DNA of 64,000 bases from Gigaspora margarita (Eukaryota > Glomeromycota > Glomeromycetes > Diversisporales > Gigasporaceae), in the NCBI GenBank assembly GCA_009809945.1, contig WTPW01000020.1:448186-512185 (forward strand), written 5' to 3'. Below are positions 11,711 to 23,402 of this stretch, in pieces. A program made the position numbers and the translations under genes. Positions within the stretch are counted from its first letter, which is position 1, and each line of letters opens with the position of its first letter. The notes under the pieces were generated by a model. The model did no database searches and had not been told where the DNA came from. It saw nothing but the letters and a program-made list of their open reading frames with translations.

Positions 11711-11774
<64 letters not shown>
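11711..11774. repeat. 64-base poly-A run
   Basis: An uninterrupted run of A. The words ATGACGGCCC before it and ATGACGGACA about 20 bp after it are similar, so the tract could be the tail of a retroposed copy flanked by a duplication, or simply slippage. On the minus strand it makes a misleading polyphenylalanine frame. Confidence 0.9.
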
Positions 11775-11776
<2 letters not shown>

Positions 11777-11934
11777 AACAAAACAAACCAATATGACGGA
11801 CAAAAAAAAAAGCGAAAAAAAGTGATATGGTGGCGAAACAATACGGCCGCGTAGCTCTTATGGATTACCGCTCTTTACGTATCGGATTAACTTGAGCGAA
11901 GTGAACTTCTTTTTTATCGATCTAGATATATCAT

Positions 11935-12155
11935 AAAAGATATAGAATAAAAAACAATTAATGAACGTTCATTAAATAGCATATGAATAGTAAACGTAAG
12001 AATCTTTATGATAAGGAAAGAACGTAGCAGAATCCTTTTTCAGAAGCGCAGACCTTACTAAGAAACTTTTTTGGATTCCTTAGTGATGTGAATTTTTCAA
12101 ACAGCCTAGTAGATACCGATAGTGGTAACTACCGGTAGGTGCTAGACACGTCAAA
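11935..12155 (-). repeat. Dispersed repeat, inverted copy at 35300-35475
   Basis: Contains TACGTTTACTATTCATATGC in reverse, then the words GGATTCCTTAGTGATGTGAA, GATACCGATAGTGGTAACTA and GGTGCTAGACAC. The reverse complement of 35300-35475 carries the same series, so the two copies are in opposite orientation. Identity unknown; non-coding. Confidence 0.65.
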
Positions 12156-12810
12156 AGCTAACATGTAGCTACTGGTATCTAATGATGTCCACGTCAAAAT
12201 TCAGGAATTTATTCAGAAACATGTATCCTGATATCAAAAAGTGAATATATCAAAAAAGTGAATAACAAATATTTTTCTGTACTTTAGTTATCTACCGATT
12301 TTCATCAGGTAGATAAATTATTCACTTTAGTTATCTACCGATTTTCACCAGATAGATAACATACCATCTCACATCACTAATTTCACTTTTCATGAAAACC
12401 GAACGACTCACTTTTCGCTCTCGCGTCTTGCTCTTTAAATAATCACAAAAAGCAATCCAAAATGATTACTATTAGAAAATTTACCTACATGACTTAGTTG
12501 TTCAGATTGCGAAGATGTTTTTCTTTTATTATAGTAACTGCTGTGTGTGTAAAATTTGAATGAAAATTAGTCAAGGTTGGTTTTTGTTGTTTTTTTTCGT
12601 CATCGGGCAGATCCGGGTTAACGTGATTTGTTGTTGTGTAATCGTAGGGACGTCCCAAATAAGGAAATGATGATCCCGATCACGCATATTAGTTTAGCCA
12701 ATTAATTATCATGTGAAAAAGATCACATGTTGATTAGCCAATCAAATCGTAAATTTTTTATAAAATGAAAAAAAAACGAAATTTAATTAAAATTTGAATT
12801 TAACTACAAA
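12156..12810. other. Unassigned stretch with a short tandem repeat
   Basis: At about 12290-12365 the word TTTAGTTATCTACCGATTTTC occurs twice, each copy followed by an inverted AGGTAGATAA/AGATAGATAA. I see no gene in the rest. Confidence 0.5.
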
Positions 12811-13117
12811 TAACCGGCGGTGATCATCACCGGTGTGTAATTAGCCAATAACGATAAAACAAAAAAAAAATTTATTTCATTTACTTTAGGGTTAGGGCGA
12901 GGCCTGGGATTTTAGCAGGGTGTTTGATATATGCAAAATTTAGCAAGGAATTTTTTTTGCTAGAATGTCGAAGGTAGTTTCATAGACGAATTCTTGAGAT
13001 ATTAGCATTTTTTCAAAAAAAATCTTTATTTTTGTTACACAAACTGATTTGCACGTTACACCTGATCCTGCAAATTTATTGGCTAATTACACACCGGTGA
13101 TGATCACCGCCGGTTAT
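12811..13117. mobile_element. MITE with near-perfect 38-bp ends and TTAGGG core
   Basis: Left end TAACCGGCGGTGATCATCAC followed by CGGTGTGTAATTAGCCAATA; right end is the reverse complement. The left 25 bp are themselves near-palindromic (GGTGATCATCACC). The core holds TTTAGGGTTAGGGCGAGG and AAAATTTAGCAAGGAATTTT, as in the other members of the telomere-like-core family. Confidence 0.85.
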
Positions 13118-13159
13118 AGTTAGTAAAATTCTTAAAATTTTATTAAAATTTAGGATTAT

Positions 13160-13482
13160 GGCATGTGCGTTGTAACGCACCTATCTGATCAACCAATCAG
13201 ATTGTAAGATCAGGTGTAACGTGAAATCGAAAAAAATAGCGATGTTTCTAATAAATCGCTTGTAGCTCAAAATTTTGCTTATGAAACTACCTTTCGCGTT
13301 CTAACAAAAAAAATTCCTCACAAAATTTTGGGTTAGAACCTTTTGCTAAAATGCCCTACCCTAACCCTAACCTAACCTTAACGTAACCCTACCCTCACCC
13401 TAACCCTAAACTAACGAATTAATTATTGTTTTGATCTCATGTTACACCAGAACTTATGAGGTGCGTCACAACGCATATGCGC
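13160..13482. mobile_element. MITE of the telomere-like-core family
   Basis: Ends are inverted: ATGTGCGTTGTAACGCACCT and AGGTGCGTCACAACGCATAT. Inside are CAGGTGTAACGTGAAATCG on the left and TTTTGATCTCATGTTACACC on the right. The core at 13357-13412 is a degenerate CCCTAACCCTAACC series. Non-coding. Confidence 0.85.
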
Positions 13483-13484
13483 CA

Positions 13485-13810
13485 AAATATAAAATTCTAA
13501 AATTTATAGCTAAAGTTCAAAATGTTAATTGTTAGATAAGCATGCATGTATTTATTAATTTAAATCGGGATTATTGACATTTTCATAGTATTTATTTTTC
13601 ATTTATTTACAAAATCTTAATTTATATACCCGATATGTTTAATTCTACGTCTAATTCTATGTATAATTCTATATTTAACCCTATATCTAATTATGCATCT
13701 ACTAATATCTTATACTATACTATCTTACACATCTATCATTCTAATAAGAAACCTCTGCAATTTTAATACTTCTTATCTATAAACATCTATCGTATTATAA
13801 AAGCACCTAC
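13485..13810. other. AT-rich stretch, nothing recognised
   Basis: It contains a loose run of TCTAATTCTA-type words. No gene is supported. Confidence 0.45.
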
Positions 13811-14055
13811 AATAATATGGGGTGAGTCAATAGAAAAAAATCAAGCAAATTTTTTATAATAAAATTTTTTTGAAACTTTGAACAGAAATAACTTAACAAA
13901 AATTTAATCAAATTTGATAAAAATTTTTTTAAATTAATTTTAAAAAAAATTTATTAAATTTGATCAAGTTTTTGTTAAATTATCTTGATTTAAACTTTTA
14001 AAAAAAAGTACTATAAAAAATTTACTTGATTTCTATTGACTCACCCCATATTATT
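13811..14055. mobile_element. Fold-back MITE, 245 bp, inverted along its whole length
   Basis: Begins AATAATATGGGGTGAGTCAA and ends with the reverse complement. The inner parts (AATTTGATAAAAATTTTTTTAAA and its mirror) continue the pairing, so almost the whole element forms one hairpin. Non-coding. Confidence 0.85.
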
Positions 14056-14584
14056 AATAAATCGTATAGTTAATTAACATTATTCATATACTTTCCGTTT
14101 TTAAAAGAAACTATACAAAGTGTAAAACAAAAAAAATATACAAACTAATTTCTTCCCCCTACATTAACATTATTAAGATTTTTTTACATTTGTTTTGTTC
14201 AACACAAAAGATTTTGTCAATGTAGTGATTGTAATTTACTTATAACTTCAGTAAGTAAAGTATAGTATGAAGTTCGAATGATTTAGAATGATTTAACTGA
14301 TATTATTATAGTACGATATGAAAACTTCAAGTTATTTAGTACACTCACAGATGAGATAATCTACCCAAGCTTCCGAAAAAAGTACTGTAAAACATATAAA
14401 AAATTCTGAATCAATTGTGTAATGATCTACAAACTCAGGGCATTCAAGGTTCCTATCAGGAACATGTAAATATTATTTTGATTCTAAGCAAAAATTTTGA
14501 TCGATTTAGCCAAAATTTCGATTTATTTCAATTTTGACCAGAATTAGCATTGAGTTAGGTAATCATGTAATTCCGGCTGGAATT

Positions 14585-15513
14585 AGATGATGTTGCACTA
14601 GTGATTGGTGTCATAAATAGCTAATTACTACAATTATATTTACTACATATATTACTACATGGTCTTTTTTAAACCGTAATTGTAGTATTACTTACTACAT
14701 GTAGTAATACTTACTACATGTAGTAATATGTAGTAATGTAGTATTATTTACAACATGTAATAATATGTAGTAATGTATTATTTACTACACATGTAGTAAT
14801 GTAGTATTATTTACTACATATGTAGTAATGTAGTATTATTTACTACACATGCAGTAATGTAGTATGATTTACTATACATGTAGTAATGTAGTATTATTTA
14901 CTATATTAAGTAATATATAGTAATATAATATTATTTAACCCAATTCTAATTTATTTTAAATAATTATTTACAAAGACCAGGTTAGTTCTGCTTTATACAT
15001 ATAATGATACCTACCTCGACAATTGCCCAATATTGGTGTTATCTGGCAATTTATGATTATGATTGGTAGGAAGTTGTCAGCTGAGTTTTAATTTAAATAA
15101 ACAAGTTTATATCGCACCACATGAAAAAATAACAATAAGAAATTTTTTCATGATTATATGAGTTTGCCGGATAATAATTATTACATGTAGTAATAAATAC
15201 TACATGTAGTAATAAATACTACATGTAGTAATAAATACTACATATAGTATAAATACTACATGTAGTAATAAATACTACATGTAGTAATATTTACTACATG
15301 TAGTAATAAATACTACATGTAGTAATAAATACTACATGTAGTAATATTTACTACTTGTGGTAATAAAAATTATATATAATAATAATTACTACATGTAATA
15401 ATATTTACTACATGTAGTAAATATTATTACGATTACTACGTTTTGTAGTAAATAATTACTACATTACTACATTTATGATTTGAATTACGACGCCAATCAC
15501 TATGTTGCACATT
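14585..15513. repeat. Inverted-repeat element filled with TACTACATGTAGTA palindromes
   Basis: The ends GATGTTGCACTAGTGATTGG and CCAATCACTATGTTGCACAT are inverted. Between them two blocks (about 14640-14925 and 15175-15475) consist of TACTACATGTAGTAATA-type units, each containing the palindrome CTACATGTAG. The interval 14930-15170 is ordinary AT-rich DNA with no gene. Confidence 0.75.
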
Positions 15514-15571
15514 CATTTTTTGAAAGTCAATCGTTAGAAACTAAAATCACATGACAAGCACAATCGAAGGC

Positions 15572-16014
15572 TAGGGTGTCCAGGATTATGCGATGCGATG
15601 AGGTAAATTATGCGGCCGAACTGAGGTTGATTATGCGATGGATGCGAAATAAATTTAAAATTATGCGATCAATTAGGTCGATTATGCGATTTTTATTATA
15701 TGTAATTAATTCTTTTAGTTCTGTTTTTCGGATTTTTTCGGACGTTCACCAAAAATTTTGCTCCAACTATGCTCGTAATTTAAGTTCATTCATTTTCTAC
15801 ATCGGAACTTTTCGGGACCTACATTCTATCATCACTCTGTCACCTAAATTACAAATTTAAAGCTTGCCGGATGAAGTTAACATATTCCCAACAACCAATC
15901 AACTTTTATTCACGTGATTTATGCTTTTTTTTGCTTGTTTATGCGAAGCATATGCGATGCGAAAAATAGCAAATTATGCGCATAATATCGCATCGCATAA
16001 TCCTGGACACCCTA
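15572..16014. mobile_element. hAT-type MITE with perfect 8-bp target duplication
   Basis: The 28-bp inverted ends are perfect. The left begins TAGGGTGTCCAGGATTATGC and continues GATGCGAT; the right is its exact reverse complement. The 8-bp word TCGAAGGC stands on both sides (15564-15571 and 16015-16022). Size 443 bp. Repeated GATTATGCGAT words occupy the left part. A 94-residue open frame (15576-15860) lies wholly inside and has no recognisable domain, so I do not call it a gene. Confidence 0.93.
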
Positions 16015-16265
16015 TCGAAGGCCAATCATTTTATGTCACATGATTAAATTTTTATAGAAAATTTAAAGAAAATTCGATAACTTTTGATTTGGGGCAAAAA
16101 TTTCAATTTCTTTCAAAAAATTGCTTCTGAAAAATTTACGTGTCCCTGGTTTCTACCTTGAGTAATCGAGGTAGGCACGTCCTGAATGCCTGAGTTTGTG
16201 GATCATTACACAAATGATTCAGAATTTTTTATACGTTTTATAACAGATAGTACAGATAGTGGAAT

Positions 16266-17198
16266 ACTTATTTTTGCAAGTGACAAACCCAAAAAGAAAA
16301 TTCGACATAAAAATAAGCTAAGTTCGTAAAATTAAAATGTTAGGGTTAGGACATTAGGGTTAGAGGCTATAGTAATAAATAATTAGGTTTTATATGTAAA
16401 ATTTCATTCCTGTCATTTTCAATTAATGCCTCAAGACAGGTTTAAATACTCGTTTTCTTGTATTTTCTCTTTTTGCATTTTTTTCTTCGCTTTGCTCACG
16501 TGTTGGGCTGATCTGGGATCATCACATTTTACGTTCTCCGATTGGTTAATTTCCCATTTTGGGTTTGTATTACTCGCACAAACAAGTGCACAGACGATCC
16601 AAAAAAATTTTTTTATATGTTTTACAATACTTTTTTTTTTTATGTTAAAGGTGAACCATGCTTTTATTTTATAATACTTTTTTCGGAAGTTCAGGTAACC
16701 TAAATACATAGTATTCATAGAATCCATCTGAATCCAACTTTCATAGCACGATTTTTTTGCCAAAGTTATAAAAATGTAAGAAACTTCAAGCCACTCCTTA
16801 CAAAATTTTGTTTGTTGTGTGAAAAAAAGGTTAAAAACATTTAGCATGACAATTTAGAAAGGTAACGTGAGTAAAGAACATTAATTTGTATAATTTTTGT
16901 TGTATACATTATACAAAAGTATTCAAACAAATGATATAAAATGATACATAGATGATAGTACATATAGTTAATTAATTTCAAATTTTTGTTATTTTAGGTT
17001 ATAAAACTTGATGTGAAGAGAAACTTGAAATGTATTTGTGTGTATAACAACGTCAAAAGATTTTTTAATGGAATAGTAGTGTGTAATAAGAAATTGTACA
17101 AGATATTTGGGTTCTAGATTCGATATATAGTTGAATATTTATGATATTGTGTAAGAAAAACTATGACGATTTTGTCAATGCAGATAGTAGATTAGTTA
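16266..17198. other. Stretch with overlapping open frames on both strands, no gene recognised
   Basis: An 82-residue frame (plus, 16426-16674) and a 138-residue frame (minus, 16431-16847) overlap almost completely. Neither shows a domain that I know. The plus frame is phenylalanine/leucine-rich because of T-runs, and the minus frame is its lysine-rich mirror. TTAGGGTTAGG-like words occur near 16340-16365. Confidence 0.4.
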
Positions 17199-18282
17199 GG
17201 CCAGACCAAGTTGATTATGTGTTTTACATTACCCCCCCCCCCTCATAGTAAAAAAATTTAGATAGATATATATAGGACTACGGAATATTTCAGAAAAGTT
17301 TTATATAGTTACGGAAACTAATCAGAAAATTTTTTTTTGAAAAATAATTTTTTAAAATTTTACTATATGAACCACCCCTCCCTCCCCCTCTCCCAGTGAT
17401 GGTAAATGACCTGAAATGACCCAAATGACCCAAATGACAAATGACTAGTCATTGGGTCATTTCGAGGCTCAAATGACCTAGAAGGTCATTTAACATATGT
17501 TAGTTAATATTCTAATGCTCTTTAGCCAATCAGAATTGGCGCCAAACAAAATTAAAACATAATCATTAATTGTAGCTATAAGTCAATTAATATTATGTCT
17601 TAGGTAAAGTTGTTCGAAATAATAAATTGCATATTTCGAACACCTTACTTGAGACATAAATATTAATTGACTTAGTAAATTATGGGACTTTAATCTATAG
17701 CTAAGATTATCGATAAGGAAAGTAATAAAGTTTGATAACTTTTTATACGAACAATTCGACCAATAAAATTATTTTATAAGTTATGCCAATGAACTAAATG
17801 AACTTAATAAATAAAATGATCTTGTCATGATTTAATAGCTTGGAGTTATTTAAATTTCGATCCAATGATCGAGTTATTTACCATTCCTAGGTGGAACCGG
17901 GCATATAAACTTTTATTGAGTTTGGGCCCGAGTCTACAAATACCTAGCCCAACCCAACTTACTTCGAAACCTATACGTATGCATTATCGTTATGCAGTTA
18001 AAGTTGATCAATCTATGTAAAAAAATATTAGATATGGGATACGATGGCCTAATGACTAAATGACCCTCAAATGACCTTGGTCATTTCTAAATGACCATGG
18101 TCATTTGGTCACGAGTCATTTCTAAATGACCCAAAATTGAGATGACCGTTAATGACCGGTCATTTCCGGGTCATTTGAGATCATTTGAAAAATTTGCAAA
18201 TGACCAGGTCATTTACCATCACTGCCCTCTCCTGGAGGGAAGGGGGGGGTAATATAAAACACATAATCAACTTGGTCTGGCC
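17199..18282. mobile_element. MITE with GGCCAGACC ends and TTA duplication (PIF/Harbinger-like)
   Basis: Left end GGCCAGACCAAGTTGATTAT, right end its reverse complement (ATAATCAACTTGGTCTGGCC), about 45 bp of inverted repeat including a C-run/G-run. The trinucleotide TTA stands immediately outside both ends (17196-17198 and 18283-18285), which fits the PIF/Harbinger type. A hAT MITE is nested in the C-rich tract. A relative with GGCCA ends lies at 25513-26521. Confidence 0.8.
17394..18224. mobile_element. hAT-type MITE with AAATGACC repeats and 8-bp duplication
   Basis: Starts CAGTGATGGTAAATGACCT and ends in reverse complement, AGGTCATTTACCATCACTG with one extra base. CCCTCTCC flanks it exactly on both sides (17386-17393 and 18225-18232). 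Both sub-terminal zones are built of AAATGACC/GGTCATTT words in mixed orientation. The centre carries an inverted pair around TTGTTCGAAATAATAAATTG near 17605 and TATTTCGAACACCTTACTTG near 17630. Confidence 0.92.
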
Positions 18283-18964
18283 TTAACAAATTATCTAAAT
18301 TAATATATTTATGTTGTAAAAATATTGGTAGTATTTTTCTTAGACTTTAAATACGAGTTTTAATTAAATTTTTTAGCTATTGCTTTGATTCATTAAAATT
18401 TGATCTTTTAAAATTCACGATTTGATTGGATAATCAACACGTGACATATTTTCATTTTTGGATCTGTAGATTTTGATTGGTTATGATCAACAGTCCTGAA
18501 TCAATTGGACAGTCCTATCTCGAGTTTTGCAGTACTTTTTTTGGAAACTCGGATAGATTATATCATCTCAAAGTATACTAAACTAGAAAACGGATACCCA
18601 ATAAGGCAGGCAGATAATCCCGTGAAAAATTATATATAGTCCTGATTGGATGACTATGTATTATGCTCTGGACTTTAACGTTTCACATTTTCCTAGTTAT
18701 TATTTGAATTTAAAAAGCTTTAAAATTATGAATCTTTTTACCGATTTTGATGATCTTATTACTGTTAGAATTGTTAATTTTCTTCTCTACGGTCTTTACT
18801 AAAATCTAAGATTGACGTAATAAAAAAATTAGAAAAACATTTTTTTTATAATTTTTTTTGTAATCTTACCTACAATTCCATTGGTCGATTTAAGTGTAGT
18901 GGTCACTTGATATTTTAAAATTGTCATAACTCATAAAGTAATAAAATTTTTGGTGAATTAAAAA
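18283..18964. other. Unassigned AT-rich stretch
   Basis: Contains a fragment (18490-18570) resembling an arm of the element at 14345-16265. No gene. Confidence 0.45.
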
Positions 18965-19456
18965 TAGTGATACGGGTCGATGAAAAAATCGTGGGCCGAG
19001 GCCGATCCCTAAAAAGCTCGGGCCGGTCGACCGGGCCGAGCTTTTGCTAGTGTAAATTTTTCTGATCAGAATCAGTCAACATTTATCTATATTAAACGTG
19101 TAAAAGACCATCAGATAGTTTTTTGTCGAATTCTAGTGATATTAAATTATTTAATTTTTATTCTTTTTGTCCTTGAGAAATGCAGTATTTTATGTTGATT
19201 GATTGTCTATGCCTCCGAACGTTTTGATACTTAGATTATAATCGCTATTTGCCAGTTTATCACCTAAATAAGCCAATTCTCTTACACTATTGTAAATGAC
19301 TAGCCGATTTTTATTTAATCCCTAGCCAGAAATATGCTTTAGAAGAGAATTGATTCTAACACTTATCTTACCAACCGGCCCGGTCCACAAAGGTGCGGGC
19401 CGAAGGTCGACCCGCCCGTCGACCCGGCCGTTGGGCCGAGGTCGACCCGTATCACT
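18965..19456. mobile_element. hAT-like MITE, GC-rich ends
   Basis: Starts TAGTGATACGGGTCGA and ends TCGACCCGTATCACTA, an exact 16-bp inverted repeat. Flanks ATTAAAAA and ATAAAAAA match at seven of eight bases, consistent with an 8-bp duplication. Sub-terminal zones are rich in GGGCCGAG and GTCGACCGG words, much more GC- and CpG-rich than the surroundings. The 76-residue minus frame at 19322-19552 falls on one end and is not a gene. Confidence 0.8.
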
Positions 19457-19504
19457 AATAAAAAAGTAAGTGCGGAGAATCAAAAACTTAAGTTTTGCTC
19501 CCGG

Positions 19505-20305
19505 GAGTCTACGGACACGTGCACTCACGTGATTTTTCATCTTGCGTACCAAAATAATAATTTTTTTTTTTGATTTAAAAAAAAACGATTCGACAAGGCT
19601 TTTGTACTAAGTTAACCTTTATCATTCTAATAAACTTATTCTCCTGGTCTTTTTGGTTTTAATGAGATTATTAAATTCTGATCAGTGGAACTGGGGATAT
19701 AACATTCCGAAATTTGGGTAACGTTATAAAGATTATATAAAAACGTCGCATAAACTTCATGAAGCTATCTACTGAGTTGATTTTAATAATCTTACTACCA
19801 TTGAACCGGAAAGACCAGAAGAACAAGTTTTCTTAGGGCTATAAAGAAGATTAATCTATTATAAAAGCTCAGTCGAATCACTTTTTAATTTTAAAAAAGA
19901 AAAAAAAAGAAAAGATGACACAGAAGGTTTTCGAACTAAGTTAACTTCTTTTATCATTCTAATAAAACTTGTTCTCCTGCCCTTTCCGGTTCTAATGATG
20001 ATGAGATTATTAAAATTTGATCTGTATAACTGGGAAATAACCTCTCGAAACTTGGGCAATGTTATAAAGATTATATAAAAACATCGAATAATTTCATAAG
20101 GCTATATCTCCGGTCTACAAGTTGATTTCAATAATCTCATCATCATTAGAACCAGAAAGATCGGGAGAACATGTCATTAGAATGATAAAGGGCTAACTTA
20201 GTGCAAAAGCCTTGTCGAATCGTTTTTAAATCAAAAAACAAATTATTATTTTGGTACGTGTCCGTAAGATGAAAAATCACGTGACCAGTACGTGTCCGTA
20301 GACTC
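19505..20305. mobile_element. MITE-like element, better-preserved relative of 2039-2844
   Basis: Left end GAGTCTACGGACACGTGCAC, right end ...GTACGTGTCCGTAGACTC. Inside the ends lie CACGTGATTTTTCATCTTGC and its inverted partner AAGATGAAAAATCACGTGAC, then TACCAAAATAATAA with its mirror. The inner part has a second inverted layer around CCGGTTCTAATGATGATGAG. It directly abuts the left edge of the large satellite. Confidence 0.8.
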
Positions 20306-21235
20306 TCTGAATATGAATACTTAAAAGCTGGTAAATTAAAACGCAAGCAGAAAATTAGTATTTAATAGAGAATTCTATTAATGACTTTTGAATAAACTAT
20401 ATACTTACAAACTGGCAATTTAAAACGTGAGTGAAAGAACAGGAAAGCAAATATCTATAGAGACTTCTACTGACGATAAAATTGTGTACATTCTTTTTTA
20501 AATAAACTATATACTCAAAAACTGATAAATTAAAATGCAAGAGAAAATTAATATTTAATAGAGAATTATATTAATGATAAAATGTGTACATTGTTTTTTG
20601 AATTAACTATTTATACTTACATACTGGTAATTTAAAACGTTGGTGAAAGAACAGAAAAGTAATATTTAATAGAGAATCCTATTAACGATAAAATGTGTAA
20701 ATTGGGGGGGTTTGAATAAACCATATTACCGTCTAGTAATTTAAAATATAAGTGAAAAAACAAATAAGTAATATTTAATAGAGAATTCTATCGACGATAA
20801 AATATGTACATTGTTTTTTGAATAAACCATATACTTACTCACTTACAATTTAAAACGTAAGTGAAAGAGCAGAAATGTAGTATTTATAGAGAATTCTATT
20901 GATGATAAAATGCGTGCATTACTTTTGGATAAACTGTATATTTACAAACTGGTAGTTTAAATCATGATTGAAAGAACAGAAATGTAATGTTTAATAGAGA
21001 ATTCTATCGACGATAAAATGTGTACATTTTTTTCGAATAAGCTATATATTTACAAACTAGTAATTTAAAACGTAAACAGAAATTAATTTTTATTGAGAGT
21101 TCAATTGACTATAAAATGTGTACATTACTTTTGAACAATCTTTTATTTACGAACTGGTAGGTGAAAGAACAGAAAAGTAAAGTTTAATAGAGAATTCCAT
21201 TAACGATAATACGTGAAATTGTTTTTTGAATAAAC

Positions 21236-21469
21236 TACCGTAAAATTCGGACATGGGTACCCCTCTGTGCAGTGTACCCCTTGCCAGTTTGAAAGGCCCG
21301 ACAGTGACTTATACCCGGGTATATAGGTATTATACAAACTATGTAATATTACAGGTAGATATAGTAAAACATATTGTCTCTATACGGTGTACCCCCCATA
21401 TAGAGGTACCCCGGGTACAGATTTGAGTAATGTAAATACCAGGGGTACACATGTCCGAATTTTACGGTA
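21236..21469. mobile_element. Tc1/mariner-type MITE in the satellite, TA duplication
   Basis: TA, then CCGTAAAATTCGGACATG, closing with CATGTCCGAATTTTACGG and TA. The ends are perfect 18-bp inverted repeats, and the satellite word AAACTATATAC is split exactly at its TA, which proves the boundary. The interior is rich in GGTACCCC/GGGGTACC words. A second copy begins at 33474. Confidence 0.93.
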
Positions 21470-23402
21470 TATACTTACTTTCTGGTAATTTAGAATGAAC
21501 AGATAAGTAATATTTAATAGAGAATTCTATTGACAATAAGACGTGTACACTGTTTTTTTGAATAAACTATATACTTACGTCTTGATAATTTGAAATAACA
21601 GTAAAGTAATATTTGGAAGAGAATTCTATTGACGATAAAATGCGTACGTTTTAATAAACGTCTAGTATTTAAAGTGTAAGTGAAAAAAACAGAAAATAAA
21701 TAATTAGTTAAGAATTCGATTAGCGAAAAAGTGTAAGTTTATTTTTGAATAAACTATATAATACTTACTTTCTGATAATTTAAAACGTTAATAAAAGAAT
21801 TGAAAAGTAATATTTAATTGAGAATTCTATTTAAAGTAAAATGTGTATATTAATTTTTTAAACGTAAGTGAAAGAACAGAAAGTAATGTTCAAACGAGAT
21901 TTCTACTGACGTTAAAAATGTGCATTATTTTTTGAATAAATTCAATGCTTACTGCCTGGTATTTAAAACGTAAGTGAAAGAACAGAAAAACAATATTTAA
22001 TTGAGACATTCTATATGTGTGCATTACTTTTGAACATACTGTATATTACATCCTGGTAATTTAAAAAAACAAGTGAATGAGCAGAAAAGTGGTATTAAAT
22101 AGAAAATTCTGCTGACGTTAAAATGTGTACATTGTTTTTTGAATAAACTACATACTTACTCACTGGCAATTTAAAAACGTAAGTGAAAGAATAGATAAGT
22201 AATATTTAATAGAAAATTCTATCGACGATAAAATGTGTATATTATTTTTGAATAAATTATATACTTACAACCTGGTAATTTAAAACGTAAATGAAAGAGC
22301 AGAAAGGTAATATTTAATAAAGGATTCTCTTAGATAAAAAGTGTACATTGTTTTTTGAATAAATTATATACTTACAAACTGGTAATTTAAAACGTATATT
22401 TAATAGAAAATTCTATTATCGAGAAAATTTGTGCATTTTCTTTTTTGGATAAACTATACACTTACAAACTGACAATTTGAAATGTATGTAAAAAGAACAG
22501 GAAGTTCATATTTAATAAATAATTTTATTAACGATAAGGCATGTACATTGTTCTTTGAATAAACTATATATACTTACTCCCTGATAATTTAAAAAGTAAG
22601 TGAAAGAACAGAAAGCAATATTTAATAGAGAATTCTGTTGGTGATAAAATGTGTACACTATTTTTTGAATAAACTATATGCTTACGAACTGGTTATTTAA
22701 AACGTAACAATTAATAGAAAATTTTATTGATAAAATTTGTGAATAAACTATATGCTTACTCCCTGGCAGTTTAAGATGAAAGTGAAAGAACATAAAAGTA
22801 CATTTAATTGAGAATTCAATTGACGATAAAATGTGTACATTGCTTTTTGAATGAACAATTTATTTACAAACTGGTAATTTAAAACGTAAATAAAATGACA
22901 GTAAAGTAATATTTAATAGGGAATTTTATTCACGATAAAATGTGTACATTGTTTTTTAAATAAACTATACATATTTTGCATTAATTTTGAACAACCTATA
23001 CTTACAAACTGGTAATTTAAAAGGTATGTGAAAGAGCAGAAAAGCAATATTTAATTGAGAATTCTATTATCGATAAAATTTGTACATTGTTTTTTGAATA
23101 AATTATACACTTACTTCCTGGTAATGTAAATGAACAAAAAAAATAATATTTATTAAAGAATTTTTAAACGATCAAATGTGTACATTATTTTTTGAACAAA
23201 CTATATACTTACTTCCAGGTAATTTAAAACATAAGTGAAAGACAAAAATGTAATATTAAATAAAGAACTTTATTAACGATCAAATGTGTGCATTATTTTT
23301 TGAATAAATTATATACTTACTGCCTGGTATTTAAAATGTAGGTGAAAGAACAAAAAAGCAAAGATTAATAGAAAATTCTATCGACAATAAAATGTGTATA
23401 TT

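Larger units (their letters stand above)
14345..16265. mobile_element. Composite inverted-repeat element hosting two others
   Basis: The outer arms match in reverse complement: 14375-14475 (ACATATAAAAAATTCTGAAT, TGTAATGATCTACAAACTCA) and 16150-16250 (TGAGTTTGTGGATCATTACA, ATTCAGAATTTTTTATACG). Nested inside are a microsatellite-filled element (14585-15513) and a hAT MITE (15572-16014). A related arm fragment may lie at 18490-18570. Confidence 0.65.

Noticed and set aside
11485..11841. 118-residue open frame on the minus strand with a long phenylalanine run
   Set aside because: It is the translation of the poly-A run and an inverted-repeat element; no domain.
11842..11910. tRNA-like segment (GTAGCTCTTATGGATTA)
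   Set aside because: The A-box-like word is present, but no GGTTCGA-type T-arm and no closing acceptor stem could be found.
13357..13412. True internal telomere or chromosome-fusion scar (CCCTAACCCTAACC)
   Set aside because: The tract is short, degenerate and sits at the same place in several MITEs, so it belongs to the element.
15576..15860. 94-residue open frame on the plus strand
   Set aside because: Lies wholly inside a hAT MITE and starts in its terminal repeat; the left part is the GATTATGCGAT word repeat.
16426..16847. Two overlapping open frames (82 and 138 residues) on opposite strands
   Set aside because: Each is the low-complexity shadow of the other (Phe-rich against Lys-rich); no domain or signal that I recognise.
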